A DNA stretch of 64,000 nucleotides from Guyparkeria sp016278265 (GTDB taxonomy: Bacteria; Pseudomonadota; Gammaproteobacteria; Halothiobacillales; Halothiobacillaceae), in NCBI RefSeq assembly GCF_044582145.1, contig NZ_JBDODO010000007.1; one strand, 5' to 3'. Of this stretch, positions 34,939-44,397 are shown in pieces (the first letter of the stretch is position 1; each line of letters begins with the position of its first letter). A program made the position numbers and the translations under genes. The notes under the pieces were generated by a model, which saw only the letters and a program-made list of their open reading frames with translations, was not told where the DNA came from and did no database searches.

Positions 34939-35886
34939 TCAATTCGGTGCCGGAGCGGCCTTTTCCAGGTCGCTGATCAGGCGATTGCGGGCGATATACA
35001 GCCGTTTCTCGAGCGCCGGGCGGCGTGTTTCCCAGTCGCGCCACATCGCCTCGAACTGGGCGTTCTGCCAAGCAGATAGCCGGATGGTGTCATCGCGCAC
35101 GCCAGCGAAGGTCTGGCTCAAGGGCCTGGCCTGCTTGCCCGGGCGGGCCAGCGGTGCGGGCAGCGCGTCGGCCAGCAGCCAGCCGGCGTAGTCGGCCAGG
35201 TGCGCACGGAAGACCGCCAGATCATGCAGGTCGCCCAGCCAGTCCTGGATGGCCTTGAGGTCGGCGAGCGTGGGCTCGACCACGGTAAAGGGCTCGTGCA
35301 TGGGTTCAAGCAGGTAGCGCAGGTGCTTGACCTGGATGCGGGCCGCGTGGAACCCCGATTGGCCGGACGAGAGATCCTGCTCGATGTGTTCGGTCATCGT
35401 GGTGACCTGGTTCGCGAACCAGCGGCCAAACGGCACGGTGCCTTTGCGTCCCCGCGGCTTGAGGCCAGGCTTGACGTCGAACGCCAGATCGCCGTCGGCC
35501 GGGCAATGTTCATCGGCGAGACGACCTATCCGTGCTGCAACATCGGCACACTCGGCATCTTGGGTGACCCGGTCGAGCAATTCGAGCATCACCTCGTGAT
35601 CGCGCCTCGGACTGCTCGCTCGGGCCAGCGCCTTGAGCCGCCGCCGCGTGGATTTGCGCGTTCGAACCACATCACGGGACAACCGCAACCAGACCCGCAG
35701 GCGCCGCAACTCGACCCGCAAATCGTGCAGGGCCTCGGGGTCCTCGTCGGCCGCCTTGCGGTAATGCGCCCAGGCACGACGGAAAACGGCCTGCTGGGCG
35801 CGAATGAGCACAGCTGCAACTTCGCCGGCCGGCTGGGTGAGAAAATCGGCGTCCAGTTGCCGAGCGTGTTTCTTCGCCTGCGCCAT
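34939..35886 (-). CDS. CHAD domain-containing protein
   Basis: A 315-residue, strongly basic, helical protein of the CHAD family, which binds polyphosphate through conserved histidines and arginines. The two characteristic stretches are ALHDLRVELRRLRVWLRLSR (about 52-71) and FHAARIQVKHLRYLLEPMHE (about 183-202). No CYTH phosphatase domain is attached. A role with polyphosphate granules is the family expectation. It faces pldA across 413 bases that contain a palindromic repeat. Confidence 0.88.
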   Translation of the reverse strand: MAQAKKHARQLDADFLTQPAGEVAAVLIRAQQAVFRRAWAHYRKAADEDPEALHDLRVELRRLRVWLRLSRDVVRTRKSTRRRLKALARASSPRRDHEVMLELLDRVTQDAECADVAARIGRLADEHCPADGDLAFDVKPGLKPRGRKGTVPFGRWFANQVTTMTEHIEQDLSSGQSGFHAARIQVKHLRYLLEPMHEPFTVVEPTLADLKAIQDWLGDLHDLAVFRAHLADYAGWLLADALPAPLARPGKQARPLSQTFAGVRDDTIRLSAWQNAQFEAMWRDWETRRPALEKRLYIARNRLISDLEKAAPAPN

Positions 35887-35983
35887 ATAATCTCCTCCCG
35901 GGGTCAGCCACGGAACTTCAACGCCCTGACTGTTGTCTTCCAGAAGCGGTCCAACACCGCCGACCTTGGAGCTCCTTCCACTT

Positions 35984-36249
35984 GGGAAGGTCCGCGCGAG
36001 TCAGGTGCCACTCTGGTCGGGCGAGTGGTTCGTGATCTAGGCACGTCGTCGCCGGCGTGCGGTGGCCATGTCGACACGACACCACCCGGAGCACGGGCGA
36101 CTTGCCGGGCCCCGCAGGGCGCCTTGAGGTGGGGCATCTGCTGCCTCGGCGCCCTTGGAAAGGAAATCACCGTTGTGCGGCCGACGACCGCCTTGCACCG
36201 GCCCAACTCATGACACGCAGAGCGGCAGCAGATTCGCGCAGCCCTTACC
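35984..36249. mobile_element. MITE-like palindromic repeat, copy 3 (266 bp)
   Basis: Same length class and inner order as copy 1, but more diverged. The left end starts GGGAAGGTCCGCGCGAGTC and the right end finishes GATTCGCGCAGCCCTTACC. Inner words such as TTCGTGATC, CGTCGTCGCCGGCGTG and CCTTGGAAAG are shared with copy 1. It fills most of the gap between the CHAD gene and pldA and ends 50 bases before the pldA start. Confidence 0.8.
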
Positions 36250-36299
36250 CTACCGGCTATCATGTCCTACCGGTCGCCATCCATCAAAGACTTGCCGCC

Positions 36300-37418
36300 A
36301 TGTCACGTTCCTTATTACATCCCAAACACGGTCTGCTGCCCTCCGCCGCGCTGTCTGGAATCGTCCTGCTCGGGATTCTGAGTCCAGCCTCCGCCCAGAC
36401 CGAGACGCCCGACTGGTCGGCATGCGCCAAGATCGATACCGACACGGAACGGCTTGCCTGCTTTGATCGATTGGCCTCGAGCGGACCGGCAGCCCTCGAG
36501 GACGACGCCGCAACGGAAGAGGAGTGGAGGCAGCCCACCGGCGAGACCAACGAGGACCCGTTCGCCGAAGCGCAAGCGGAACAAGAGGCGGCCACCCCGC
36601 CAGTGAAGAAGTCCGAGCCGGTGGCCCTGAAGCGTCGGCTCGCGTCGGAACAGTCGGGCGAGCGCAATCCCTTCGTCATGCGCGGCTACAAACCCAACTA
36701 CCTCATGCCGGCGACCTACACGCCCACCGATCTGTCACGATCGGTCTATGACTTCGAGCCCCAGCATGCCGAGACCAAGTTCCAGCTGTCCTTCCAGTTC
36801 GATTGGTTCGAGGATCCGTTCGGCCCCAACACGGCGCTTTATTTCGCCTACAGCCAACTCTCGCTCTGGCAGACCTACAACACCGCGTTTCTCGGCGCCG
36901 AGGGTGACGCGTCCTCCCCCTTCCGCGAGACCAACTACGAGCCCGAGGTCGGCCTGACGCTGGACATGGATTACTCGCTGGCGGGCCTGACCTTCAAGCG
37001 CGCCCGCTTCTCGCTGATTCACACCTCCAACGGCCAAGGCGGCGAGCGCTCGCGCAGCTGGAACCGTCTCGCCGCGAGCACCGCCTTCGGCCGCGGCAAT
37101 TTCGCCGGGCGCCTCCGCGGCTGGTATCGCCTGCCCGAGGCCGACGAGAACGAAAACCCGGACATCACCGACTACATGGGTTACGGCGATCTGATGCTGG
37201 CCTACAAGTGGAACGAGCAGACCATCGCCGCCACCCTGCGTAATAACCTCGATTTCAACGAGAACAAGGGCGCGATCCAGGTGGACTACACCTTCCCGCT
37301 GTCGAAACGCGTCAAGGGCTACGTGCAGTACTTCAATGGCTACGGGGAAAGCCTGATCGACTACAATCGCTCGATCAGCCGTATCGGGGTGGGCATCGCC
37401 CTGACCGACTGGCTCTGA
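36300..37418 (+). CDS. pldA: Outer-membrane phospholipase A
   Basis: A 372-residue outer-membrane phospholipase A1 (OMPLA). A signal peptide covers about 1-33 (cleavage after PASA), followed by an acidic region of about 80 residues not found in the 289-residue E. coli enzyme, and then a beta-barrel. The catalytic motif HTSNGQ places His241 and Ser243, with SRSWNR just after. Aromatic-ended strands and a terminal WL fit a barrel. It hydrolyses phospholipids misplaced in the outer leaflet. I chose the ATG at 36300 because the frame upstream lies in the palindromic repeat. ubiJ follows after 25 bases. Confidence 0.9.
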   Translation: MSRSLLHPKHGLLPSAALSGIVLLGILSPASAQTETPDWSACAKIDTDTERLACFDRLASSGPAALEDDAATEEEWRQPTGETNEDPFAEAQAEQEAATPPVKKSEPVALKRRLASEQSGERNPFVMRGYKPNYLMPATYTPTDLSRSVYDFEPQHAETKFQLSFQFDWFEDPFGPNTALYFAYSQLSLWQTYNTAFLGAEGDASSPFRETNYEPEVGLTLDMDYSLAGLTFKRARFSLIHTSNGQGGERSRSWNRLAASTAFGRGNFAGRLRGWYRLPEADENENPDITDYMGYGDLMLAYKWNEQTIAATLRNNLDFNENKGAIQVDYTFPLSKRVKGYVQYFNGYGESLIDYNRSISRIGVGIALTDWL

Positions 37419-37443
37419 TCCATTCGCCACCACCCGCGTCCCC

Positions 37444-38097
37444 ATGATTTCCACCGCCCTGCGTTTTGGCGCCGAAACCGCCATCAATCGACTGATTCAG
37501 CGCGACGCGAACGCCCGCGCCCGCCTGGCCGACCTGGCGGGTGTGGTGATCACGTTCATGATCGACCACCCGCGCCTGACCCTGACCGTCACGCCGACCA
37601 GCAACGGGCTTATGTGGCGTGCGACCGACGACCTGCCGCCTGATGCCCGCATTCACACCAGCGGCGCGGCGTTGTTGGCCGCGCTGCAGCACGAGCACGC
37701 CTCGGATTCGCTGTTCACCGGTGATCTCACGATCGAGGGCGACGAACAGGCGGCCACCCGCTTTCTGCGTGCCCTGAGCGAACTCGACATCGACTGGGCC
37801 GACTGGCTGGCCGAGAAAGTCGGTGTCTCGGCCGCCGGCGTGGTCGAGCAGGCCGCGCGCAAGGCACGGCAGACCGGGGCCGAATGGCGAGAAACCCGTC
37901 GCATCGAGCAGCATGACTTCCTGGTGCACGAGGCCCGGGTGATTGCCGATGACTTCGACCTACCGGACTTTCTGGACGGGGTGGACGAGGCGCGCTCGGC
38001 GGTCGAACGGCTCGAACGCCGCATCGAGCGTCTCGAGGCAGCCACCCCCGGCAACGCGCCCCAGGATGCGGCCCAGAACACTGCCAAGGAGACCTGA
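37444..38097 (+). CDS. ubiJ: Ubiquinone biosynthesis accessory factor UbiJ
   Basis: A 217-residue protein with an N-terminal SCP2-like lipid-binding domain (ISTALRFGAETAINRLIQRD and a DDLPPDARIHTSGAALLAALQ-like region) and a C-terminal coiled coil (RSAVERLERRIERLEA, about 190-205). UbiJ and UbiK assemble the soluble Ubi complex and present lipid intermediates. Its stop shares one base with the ubiB start (TGATG), the normal ubiJ-ubiB coupling. The usual ubiE upstream is absent here, replaced by pldA. Confidence 0.9.
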   Translation: MISTALRFGAETAINRLIQRDANARARLADLAGVVITFMIDHPRLTLTVTPTSNGLMWRATDDLPPDARIHTSGAALLAALQHEHASDSLFTGDLTIEGDEQAATRFLRALSELDIDWADWLAEKVGVSAAGVVEQAARKARQTGAEWRETRRIEQHDFLVHEARVIADDFDLPDFLDGVDEARSAVERLERRIERLEAATPGNAPQDAAQNTAKET

Positions 38098-39755
38098 TGC
38101 GACCACGACTGCTCTGGAGACTGGTGGTCATCCAGTTCGTGCTGCTGCGCCACGGCCTCGACGAGATCGTGCTGGCGCTCAAGATCTTCCGCCCGATCCG
38201 CTTTCTCAAGTTCGTCTCGCCCTGGTATTGGCTGTCCAACAATCGCCAGCGCACGCGTGGCGAACGGCTGGTCGCGGCCCTGGAAGACCTCGGGCCGATC
38301 TTCGTCAAGTTCGGCCAGATGCTCTCCACCCGCCGCGACCTGCTGCCCCCGGACCTGGCCGAGGCGCTCTCCGCACTGCAGGATCGTGTGCGCCCCTTCC
38401 CCGCCGAACTTGCCCGTCAGCGCATCGAGGCGGCACTGGGTGACTCGGTCACCGAGCATTTCGCCCGCTTCGAGGCCGAGCCACTGGCCTCGGCGTCCAT
38501 CGCCCAGGTACACGCCGCCACGCTCGACGACGGCCAGGAGGTGATCGTCAAGATCACGCGCCCGGGCATCCATCGGCGTATCCGCAGTGACCTCGAGATC
38601 CTCTACACCGTCGCCCGGCTGGCCGAGCGCTACTGGTCGGAAGGCCCGCGCCTGCACCCGGTGGACGTGGTCACCGAGTTCGACAAGACCCTGATGAACG
38701 AGCTCGACATGCAGCGCGAGGCGGCCAACGCCGCCGAACTCAAGCGCCAGTTCGATGGCTCGCTGATGCTGTACGTCCCGGCGGTCTACTGGGACTGGTG
38801 TCGCACCGACGTGCTGGTCCAGGAACGCGTCCACGGCATTCCGATCGCGCGCATGGACCTGTTGCGCGCGGCGAACGTCAACATGAAGCGGCTGGCCGAG
38901 CGCGGCGTCGAGGTGTTCTTCACCCAGGTGTTCGAGCACAACTTCTTCCACGCCGACATGCACCCGGGCAACATCTTCGTCGACGTGACCGACCCCGATC
39001 AGCCGCGCTATATGGCGGTGGATTTCGGCATCGTCGGCTCGCTGATGCCCGAGGATCAGCGCTATCTCGCCGAGAACTTCCACGCGTTTTTCAACCGCGA
39101 TTACCGCCGCGTCGCCGAGCTGCACGTCGAATCCGGCTGGGTGCCGCGCACCACGCGGGTCGAGGAATTCGAGGCGGCCATCCGCACGGTCTGCGAGCCG
39201 ATCTTCCAAAAGCCGCTGCGCGAGATCTCGTTCGGCCACTTCCTGCTGCGATTGTTCCAGGTTGCGCGCCAGTTCGACATGGAGGTCCAGCCGCAACTGG
39301 TGCTGCTGCAAAAGACCCTGCTGGTGATCGAGGGACTGGGCCGCGAGCTCTACCCCGACCTCGACCTCTGGCAGACCGCCAAGCCGTTCATCGAGCGCTG
39401 GATGCGCGAGCGCATGGGGCCGAAAGCCTTTCTCCGCCGGCTGCGCGACGAGGCGCCATACCTGAACCAGCACCTCTCCGAGCTGCCACGCCTGTCGATC
39501 CAGGCGATGCAGCAGGTTCACCGCCAGTCGGATCTCCTGGAAGGGCAACGGCGGGAACTGGCGTCACTGCGCGACGATGCCCGGCGTGACCGCGCCCGCA
39601 ACCGCCTGACACTGATCGGCGCCCTGCTCCTGGTCGTGTTTCTCGCCACCCAGGGCCGTGGCCTTGAACAGGACGGACTCGCCGGCCTGTCATGGCTCGG
39701 CTGGACGGAACTGGTTGCCGCCGCGGGCCTGCTGTACGCCGGCCTGCGGCGCTGA
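38097..39755 (+). CDS. ubiB: Ubiquinone biosynthesis regulatory kinase-like protein UbiB
   Basis: A 552-residue UbiB/ADCK-family atypical kinase. The hallmark KxGQ motif is FVKFGQMLSTRRDLLP near residue 76, the nucleotide loop region has PLASASIAQVHAATL, and MHPGNIF and VDFGIVG carry the catalytic and metal-binding residues. Two C-terminal membrane helices follow (about 500-520 and 530-548). It is an ATPase needed for ubiquinone synthesis. It overlaps ubiJ by one base. Confidence 0.95.
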   Translation: MRPRLLWRLVVIQFVLLRHGLDEIVLALKIFRPIRFLKFVSPWYWLSNNRQRTRGERLVAALEDLGPIFVKFGQMLSTRRDLLPPDLAEALSALQDRVRPFPAELARQRIEAALGDSVTEHFARFEAEPLASASIAQVHAATLDDGQEVIVKITRPGIHRRIRSDLEILYTVARLAERYWSEGPRLHPVDVVTEFDKTLMNELDMQREAANAAELKRQFDGSLMLYVPAVYWDWCRTDVLVQERVHGIPIARMDLLRAANVNMKRLAERGVEVFFTQVFEHNFFHADMHPGNIFVDVTDPDQPRYMAVDFGIVGSLMPEDQRYLAENFHAFFNRDYRRVAELHVESGWVPRTTRVEEFEAAIRTVCEPIFQKPLREISFGHFLLRLFQVARQFDMEVQPQLVLLQKTLLVIEGLGRELYPDLDLWQTAKPFIERWMRERMGPKAFLRRLRDEAPYLNQHLSELPRLSIQAMQQVHRQSDLLEGQRRELASLRDDARRDRARNRLTLIGALLLVVFLATQGRGLEQDGLAGLSWLGWTELVAAAGLLYAGLRR

Positions 39756-39785
39756 CCAACCGAAGAGTCGCTACAAACAAGTCCG

Positions 39786-40464
39786 CTATAGCGTGCTGAC
39801 CATCGAGGCCACCCACCAGGCCGCGCCGGCGGCAATGCCCGCCGCCAGCAGGAAGGCAATCGGGCCGGCGAACCGTCACCGGCACGCGCATCCAGCCGGT
39901 GATCATGGCCCGCAGCAGATCCTGTCGCTTGATCACGACGTGAACGAATACCGCGACCACATGCAGGGCAATCAAGCCCAACAGCACGTAGAAGCTCTGC
40001 TTGTGCACCGCCGTCAGCCAGTCGGCCATGGCCGAACTCACCCACCCGTGGAACGGCCCCTCGTTGAAGGCATCGTCGTGGGCGAACAGCCCCGTGCCCA
40101 CCTGCAGGGACAACAGCCCCAACAGGGCAATCACCGAGAGCGCACCCAGTGGGTTGTGGCCCAGACGCAATCCGTCGCGATCGCCGTGTCGCAGGTAATG
40201 CCACAACCGCCGCGGCCCGGGGGCACGAACTGTGTAAACCGCGCGGTGTCGCTGCCCCAGATGCCCCAGATGCCCCACAGTAGCCGGAAGACCACCAGCC
40301 CACCGACCATCACGCCGAGATACATGTGCCACGAGGTAGCGGTCGAACACCGCACCGGTCAGGTACTGGGCGATGATCAATACCACCAGCGCCCAATGAA
40401 AAAGCCGGATGGGCAGATCCCAGACCCGCACGCGGCGAACGGATGGCTCGTCTTTGCCTGGCAT
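39786..40464 (-). pseudogene. Cytochrome b561-type (diheme b) gene with frameshifts
   Basis: The reading starts MPGKDEPSVRRVRVWDLPIRLFHWALVVL, a typical cytochrome b/b6 hydrogenase-type subunit, then changes frame near 40335 to continue HMYLGVMVGGLVVFRLLWGI and returns to the first frame near 40235 (GPRRLWHYLRHG, NPLGALSVIALLGLL, DWLTAVHKQSFYVLLG). A third shift near 39870 is needed to reach AGPIAFLLAAGIAAGAAWW and a natural stop at 39786. All four membrane helices and the haem histidines are recognisable once the frames are joined. Three shifts suggest a dead gene, unless they are sequencing errors. A triple GCATCTGGG-like repeat near 40260 is a possible slippage site. Confidence 0.75.
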
Positions 40465-40582
40465 GGGTGTCTCCTCGGAAGTTGGAGCTGAAAGAAGTCA
40501 GAAGTGGGGAAAATGGTAGCGGGCTATCCGTCCCGATTCCCCGTCTTTCGACGTCGAGGCACCCCCTGTTTTCAACGGGCGT

Positions 40583-40607
40583 ATCGCGGCTAAAGTCGCT
40601 CCTACAC
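40583..40607. repeat. REP-like short palindrome
   Basis: ATCGCGGCTAAAGTCGCTCC followed by TAC. It is the same family as the words at 52861, 53808 and 53861 (TTCGCGGCTAAAG...CTAC), all intergenic. Confidence 0.6.
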
Positions 40608-40629
40608 GGTCGGCTGCAAGCGCCCAAAC

Positions 40630-40662
40630 AAAAAAACCCCGCGACCAGGACGGTCACGGGGT
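40630..40662 (-). terminator. Terminator of acs
   Basis: On the minus strand ACCCCGTGACC pairs with GGTCGCGGGGT around GTCCT, followed by seven T. It lies 25 bases past the acs stop. Confidence 0.9.
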
Positions 40663-40687
40663 CTCGAGTTCGGCAGTGGCCGGCGGG

Positions 40688-42649
40688 TCAGTCCTTGCCC
40701 ATCAACTGCTCGAGGATCGCCGGGTTCTCCAGGGTGGAGGTATCGCCTTCCGGCAGTTCGCCCTTGGCGATGCCGCGCAGCAGGCGGCGCATGATCTTAC
40801 CCGAGCGGGTCTTGGGCAGGTTGTCGCCAAAGCGAACGGTCTCGGGCTTGGCGATCGGTCCGATCTGCTCGGCGACCCAGTCGCGCAGGGTCTTGACCAT
40901 GGCCTCGGCGGCCTCGCCCTGCGGCCGGTCGCCCTTGACCACGACGAAGGCGACGATCGACTCGCCCTTCACATCGTGCGGACGACCCACGACGGCGGCC
41001 TCGGCCACCTCCGGGTGCGCGACCAGCGCCGACTCGACTTCCATGGTGCCCAGGCGGTGACCGGAGACGTTGATGACGTCGTCAATGCGGCCCATGATCC
41101 AGATGTAGCCATCCTGGTCACGACGCGCGGAGTCCCCCGCCAGGTAGTAGCCCGGCAGGCTGTCCGGGAAGTAGGTGCGCTGGAAGCGCTCGTCGTCGCC
41201 CCAGATGGTGCGCAGCATCGACGGCCAGGGCTTCTTGATCACCAGGTTGCCGCCGCTCTCGGTGGGCACCGAATCGCCGTTATCGTCGACCACATCGACA
41301 ATGATCCCCGGCAGCGGCAGGGTGCAGGAGCCCGGCACCAGGTCGATCGCCCCCGGGACCGGCGCGATCATGTGTGCACCGGTCTCGGTCTGCCACCAGG
41401 TATCGGTGATCGGGCAACGGCCACCGCCGATGACCTCGTGATACCAGACCCAGGCCTCGGGATTGATCGGCTCGCCCACCGTGCCCAGCAGGCGCAGGCT
41501 GGAGAGATCGTACTGGTTCGGCACCTCGTCGCCGAGCTTCATCAGCGCGCGGATGGCGGTCGGCGCGGTGTAGAACACGCTCACCTTGTGACGCTGAACC
41601 ATGTCCCAGAAACGACCGCCGTCCGGGTAGGTCGGCACGCCTTCGAAGATCACCTGGGTCACGCCCAGGGCCAGCGGGCCGTAGGTGACGTAGGTGTGGC
41701 CGGTGATCCAGCCGACGTCCGCCGTGCACCAGTAAACGTCGTCATCGTTGAGATCGAACACCCAGGAACTGGTCATCGCCGCGTTGACGAGATAGCCGCC
41801 CGAGGAATGCACGATGCCCTTGGGCTTGCCGGTCGAACCGGAGGTGTAGAGGATGAACAGCGGGTGCTCGGCCTCAACCATGACCGGCTCGCACTCGGCC
41901 GGCTGGCCCTCGATGGCCTCGGCCCAGGTCAACTCCTTCGCGCTGGAGGCACCCGTGGCCACGCCACCAATGTGCTCGAGCATGATGACGCTCTCGACCG
42001 ACGGACAGCCATGATCGAGGGCCTTGTCGACCTGCCCCTTGAGGTTGACCTTCTTGCCGCCGCGCATGTTGCCGTCGGCGGTGATCACCATTTTCGCCTC
42101 GGTGTCGTTGATCCGATCGCGCAGCGCCTCGGCGGAGAAACCACCGAAGACCACCGAGTGGATCGCCCCGATGCGCGCGCAGGCCAGCATGGCCACGCTC
42201 GCATCGGGAATCATCGGCAGGTAGATGACGACGCGATCGCCGCGTCCGATGCCCTGCGCCTTGAGCGCATTGGCGAATCGAGCGACACGATCGTGCAGTT
42301 CCTGGTAGGAAATGTGGGTGACGGTGCCGTCGTCCGACTCGCCGATGATGGCGGTCTTGTCGGCCTTGGCCGGCAGATGACGGTCGATGCAGTTGGCCGA
42401 GACGTTGAGCCGCCCGTCGGCAAACCACTTGAAGAACGGCGCGTTCGAATCGTCCAGCGTCTGGGTGAACGGCGTGTCCCAGGTGACGAACTCGCGCGCG
42501 AGTCGCGCCCAGAAGCCCTCGAAATCGCGTTCGGCCTCGGCAACCAGCGCGTCGAAGGCCGCCCGCGACCCGATTCTCGCCCGGTCCGAAAATTCCGGCG
42601 CCGGCGAGAAGACACGGTTCTCGCTCAGAGTGGACTCGAGGTTATCCAT
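40688..42649 (-). CDS. acs: Acetyl-CoA synthetase
   Basis: A 653-residue AMP-forming acetate-CoA ligase. The P-loop is YTSGSTGKPKGIVHSSGGYL, the adenylate region is TDTWWQTETGAHM, and the hinge and C-terminal domain include YYLAGDSARRDQDGYIW. The catalytic lysine lies in PKTRSGKIMRRLLR, the site normally controlled by acetylation. Length matches E. coli Acs (652). It activates acetate for the TCA cycle and biosynthesis. It is transcribed away from a long regulatory-looking region that carries several DnaA-box-like sequences. Confidence 0.96.
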   Translation of the reverse strand: MDNLESTLSENRVFSPAPEFSDRARIGSRAAFDALVAEAERDFEGFWARLAREFVTWDTPFTQTLDDSNAPFFKWFADGRLNVSANCIDRHLPAKADKTAIIGESDDGTVTHISYQELHDRVARFANALKAQGIGRGDRVVIYLPMIPDASVAMLACARIGAIHSVVFGGFSAEALRDRINDTEAKMVITADGNMRGGKKVNLKGQVDKALDHGCPSVESVIMLEHIGGVATGASSAKELTWAEAIEGQPAECEPVMVEAEHPLFILYTSGSTGKPKGIVHSSGGYLVNAAMTSSWVFDLNDDDVYWCTADVGWITGHTYVTYGPLALGVTQVIFEGVPTYPDGGRFWDMVQRHKVSVFYTAPTAIRALMKLGDEVPNQYDLSSLRLLGTVGEPINPEAWVWYHEVIGGGRCPITDTWWQTETGAHMIAPVPGAIDLVPGSCTLPLPGIIVDVVDDNGDSVPTESGGNLVIKKPWPSMLRTIWGDDERFQRTYFPDSLPGYYLAGDSARRDQDGYIWIMGRIDDVINVSGHRLGTMEVESALVAHPEVAEAAVVGRPHDVKGESIVAFVVVKGDRPQGEAAEAMVKTLRDWVAEQIGPIAKPETVRFGDNLPKTRSGKIMRRLLRGIAKGELPEGDTSTLENPAILEQLMGKD

Positions 42650-42846
42650 ATAGACTCCATCGGTAATCGTGTATCGGTAGTCAGGGCGCCTGCACGCAGC
42701 AAACGCCGCCCCGGCTCAAGACCCGGGCAATCGCACCGCGCAAGATTAGCAAAATTCCCCGCGTGGCTGGGAAACAACCTTCCGCACCATCGACTGACTT
42801 AGCAACAACATCCGGAACAAATCCGCAAAAACAGCCGCTAACCGAT

Positions 42847-43150
42847 TGGTGGAAAAGGAATTGCGACAAGCGGATTTCACTTATGCACAGAAGCTGTGGA
42901 TAACCTAGTGGAAAACGCGCCGACAACTACCCCGGACAAAGCCCGATCAGGCAGTTGCACTGATTGCGCATTTTTTGGCCAGCATAGTCGCCCCGCTCCG
43001 GGTCAGATCACAACTCTTTGTTTTTATGACCATTAATGTTTCTAAGGCCAACTGGCCGACTATCGGCGCCACAGGGCTTGGCACCAGCGCACCCGCTGTG
43101 GTAAGTCGGCATAAAAGCCGGCCTGATTGTGGATAAAAACGTGGACAACC
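42847..43150. promoter_or_regulatory. Cluster of DnaA-box sequences in the acs-xerD intergenic region
   Basis: Three perfect DnaA boxes occur: TTATGCACA at 42881-42889 (plus), TGTGGATAA at 42895-42903 and again at 43128-43136 (minus orientation). Weaker matches lie nearby: GTGGAAAA near 42849 and 42908, and GTGGACAA near 43141. Between them is an AT-richer stretch around 43012-43045 (TTTGTTTTTATGACC, CATTAATG). This could be a replication origin, a DnaA-titrating or reactivating locus, or DnaA control of acs or xerD. No dnaA, gidA or rpmH is nearby. Confidence 0.55.
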
Positions 43151-43247
43151 GGTCTGAAAAGTGGGGAATCCCCGCCGATCCGTTGGCAGATCAAGCGTTT
43201 CGCTGCCACGGTTCCGATTCCACAGCGTCATACTATTGGCCGACTCA

Positions 43248-43457
43248 GGGAACTTTGCACGAATCCGACAACACCCTGCTCGCCTTGAGCCGGGAATCTG
43301 CGGCGTCGCGTGACCCGTCCATGGACCTCGTCCTTCGGGCCGGTGACTACCGGCCTGCCGATTCGGTTTCATCCTTGGAAAGCGAACGACTCTTCCGCGG
43401 CGGACGAGCGCCTAGCACCGGCCCGGCTCAAGACGCGCAGGGTGTTATCGAATTCTA
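43248..43457. mobile_element. MITE-like palindromic repeat, copy 4 (right end clipped)
   Basis: The left end starts GGGAACTTTGCACGAATCCG. The right part retains CAGGGTGTTATCGAATTC, complementary to it, but stops about ten bases short. Inner words GCCTTGAGCCGGG, CTTGGAAAG and ACTCTTCCGCGGCGGACGAG match copy 1. It ends 35 bases before the xerD start. Confidence 0.8.
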
Positions 43458-43491
43458 GATGCCCACCACAAATGCACCGAGGGCCAGCCCG

Positions 43492-44397
43492 ATGCAGGAC
43501 GACGAATTGATCACGGCCTTCATCGAGGCCCTGTGGCTGGAGGAAAACCTGGCCGACAACAGCCGCGCGGCCTATCGACGCGACCTGGAACTGACTGCGC
43601 GCCGACTATCGGGGGCCGCCGCACTGGACGAAACCCGGGCCCTGGCCGATGCCGACGGCAATGCCCTCAACCGCCTTCTCGGCGAGCGGCTGGCCGAGGG
43701 CGCGGCCCCGCGCTCCGTAGGCCGCATGCGTTCCGCCCTGCGCCGCTTCTACGCTTGGGCCAATCGCGAGGGCCTGATCCGGCCCAACCCGGCGACTGAC
43801 CTGCCCGCACCCCGCCGGCCCCGCGCCCTGCCGGTCGATCTCAGCGAGGCCGACGTCGAGGCCCTGCTGAATGCGCCGGACACGGGCTCGCCGCTGGGCC
43901 TGCGCGACCGGGCCATGCTCGAGACGCTCTATGCCACCGGCCTGCGGGTTTCAGAGCTGGTCAATCTCACGCTTAACGAGATCCACCTCGTCCGCGGCCT
44001 GGCGCGCATCACGGGCAAGGGCGGTCGCGAACGCCTGGTACCGATCGGCGACGAGGCGATCGACTGGCTACACCGTTACCTCAACGAGGCCCGACCGGCC
44101 ATGCTGGGCGAGCGGCAGGCCGCCGCGGTGTTCGTCACCAATCGCGCCACCCCCCTGACACGCCAGGCCTTCTGGTACCGGCTCAAGCACCATGCCCGCC
44201 ACGCCGGGATGGCGCGCCTGCCCTCGCCCCACACCCTGCGACACGCCTTTGCCACGCACCTGCTCAATCACGGGGCCGACCTGCGCGCCCTGCAGATGCT
44301 GCTGGGACATGCCGATCTGTCGACCACCCAGATCTACACCCACGTCGCCACCGCTCGCCTGCAGGCCCTGCACGCCGAGCACCACCCACGCGGCTGA
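43492..44397 (+). CDS. xerD: Site-specific tyrosine recombinase XerD
   Basis: A 301-residue tyrosine recombinase that, with XerC, resolves chromosome dimers at dif. The N-terminal SAM-like domain spans to about 95. The catalytic set is Arg152 (GLRVSELVNL), the lysine in GKGGRERLVP, HTLRHAFATH, the second histidine in LLGHADLSTTQ, and Tyr282 (QIYTH). I favour the ATG at 43492 (MQDDELITAF); an in-frame ATG at 43459 would add eleven residues that begin at the edge of the palindromic repeat. dsbC follows, as in many gammaproteobacteria. Confidence 0.93.
   Translation: MQDDELITAFIEALWLEENLADNSRAAYRRDLELTARRLSGAAALDETRALADADGNALNRLLGERLAEGAAPRSVGRMRSALRRFYAWANREGLIRPNPATDLPAPRRPRALPVDLSEADVEALLNAPDTGSPLGLRDRAMLETLYATGLRVSELVNLTLNEIHLVRGLARITGKGGRERLVPIGDEAIDWLHRYLNEARPAMLGERQAAAVFVTNRATPLTRQAFWYRLKHHARHAGMARLPSPHTLRHAFATHLLNHGADLRALQMLLGHADLSTTQIYTHVATARLQALHAEHHPRG

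Noticed and set aside
40676..42802. A 708-residue open frame opposite acs.
   Set aside because: Antisense shadow of acetyl-CoA synthetase, with no recognisable domain.
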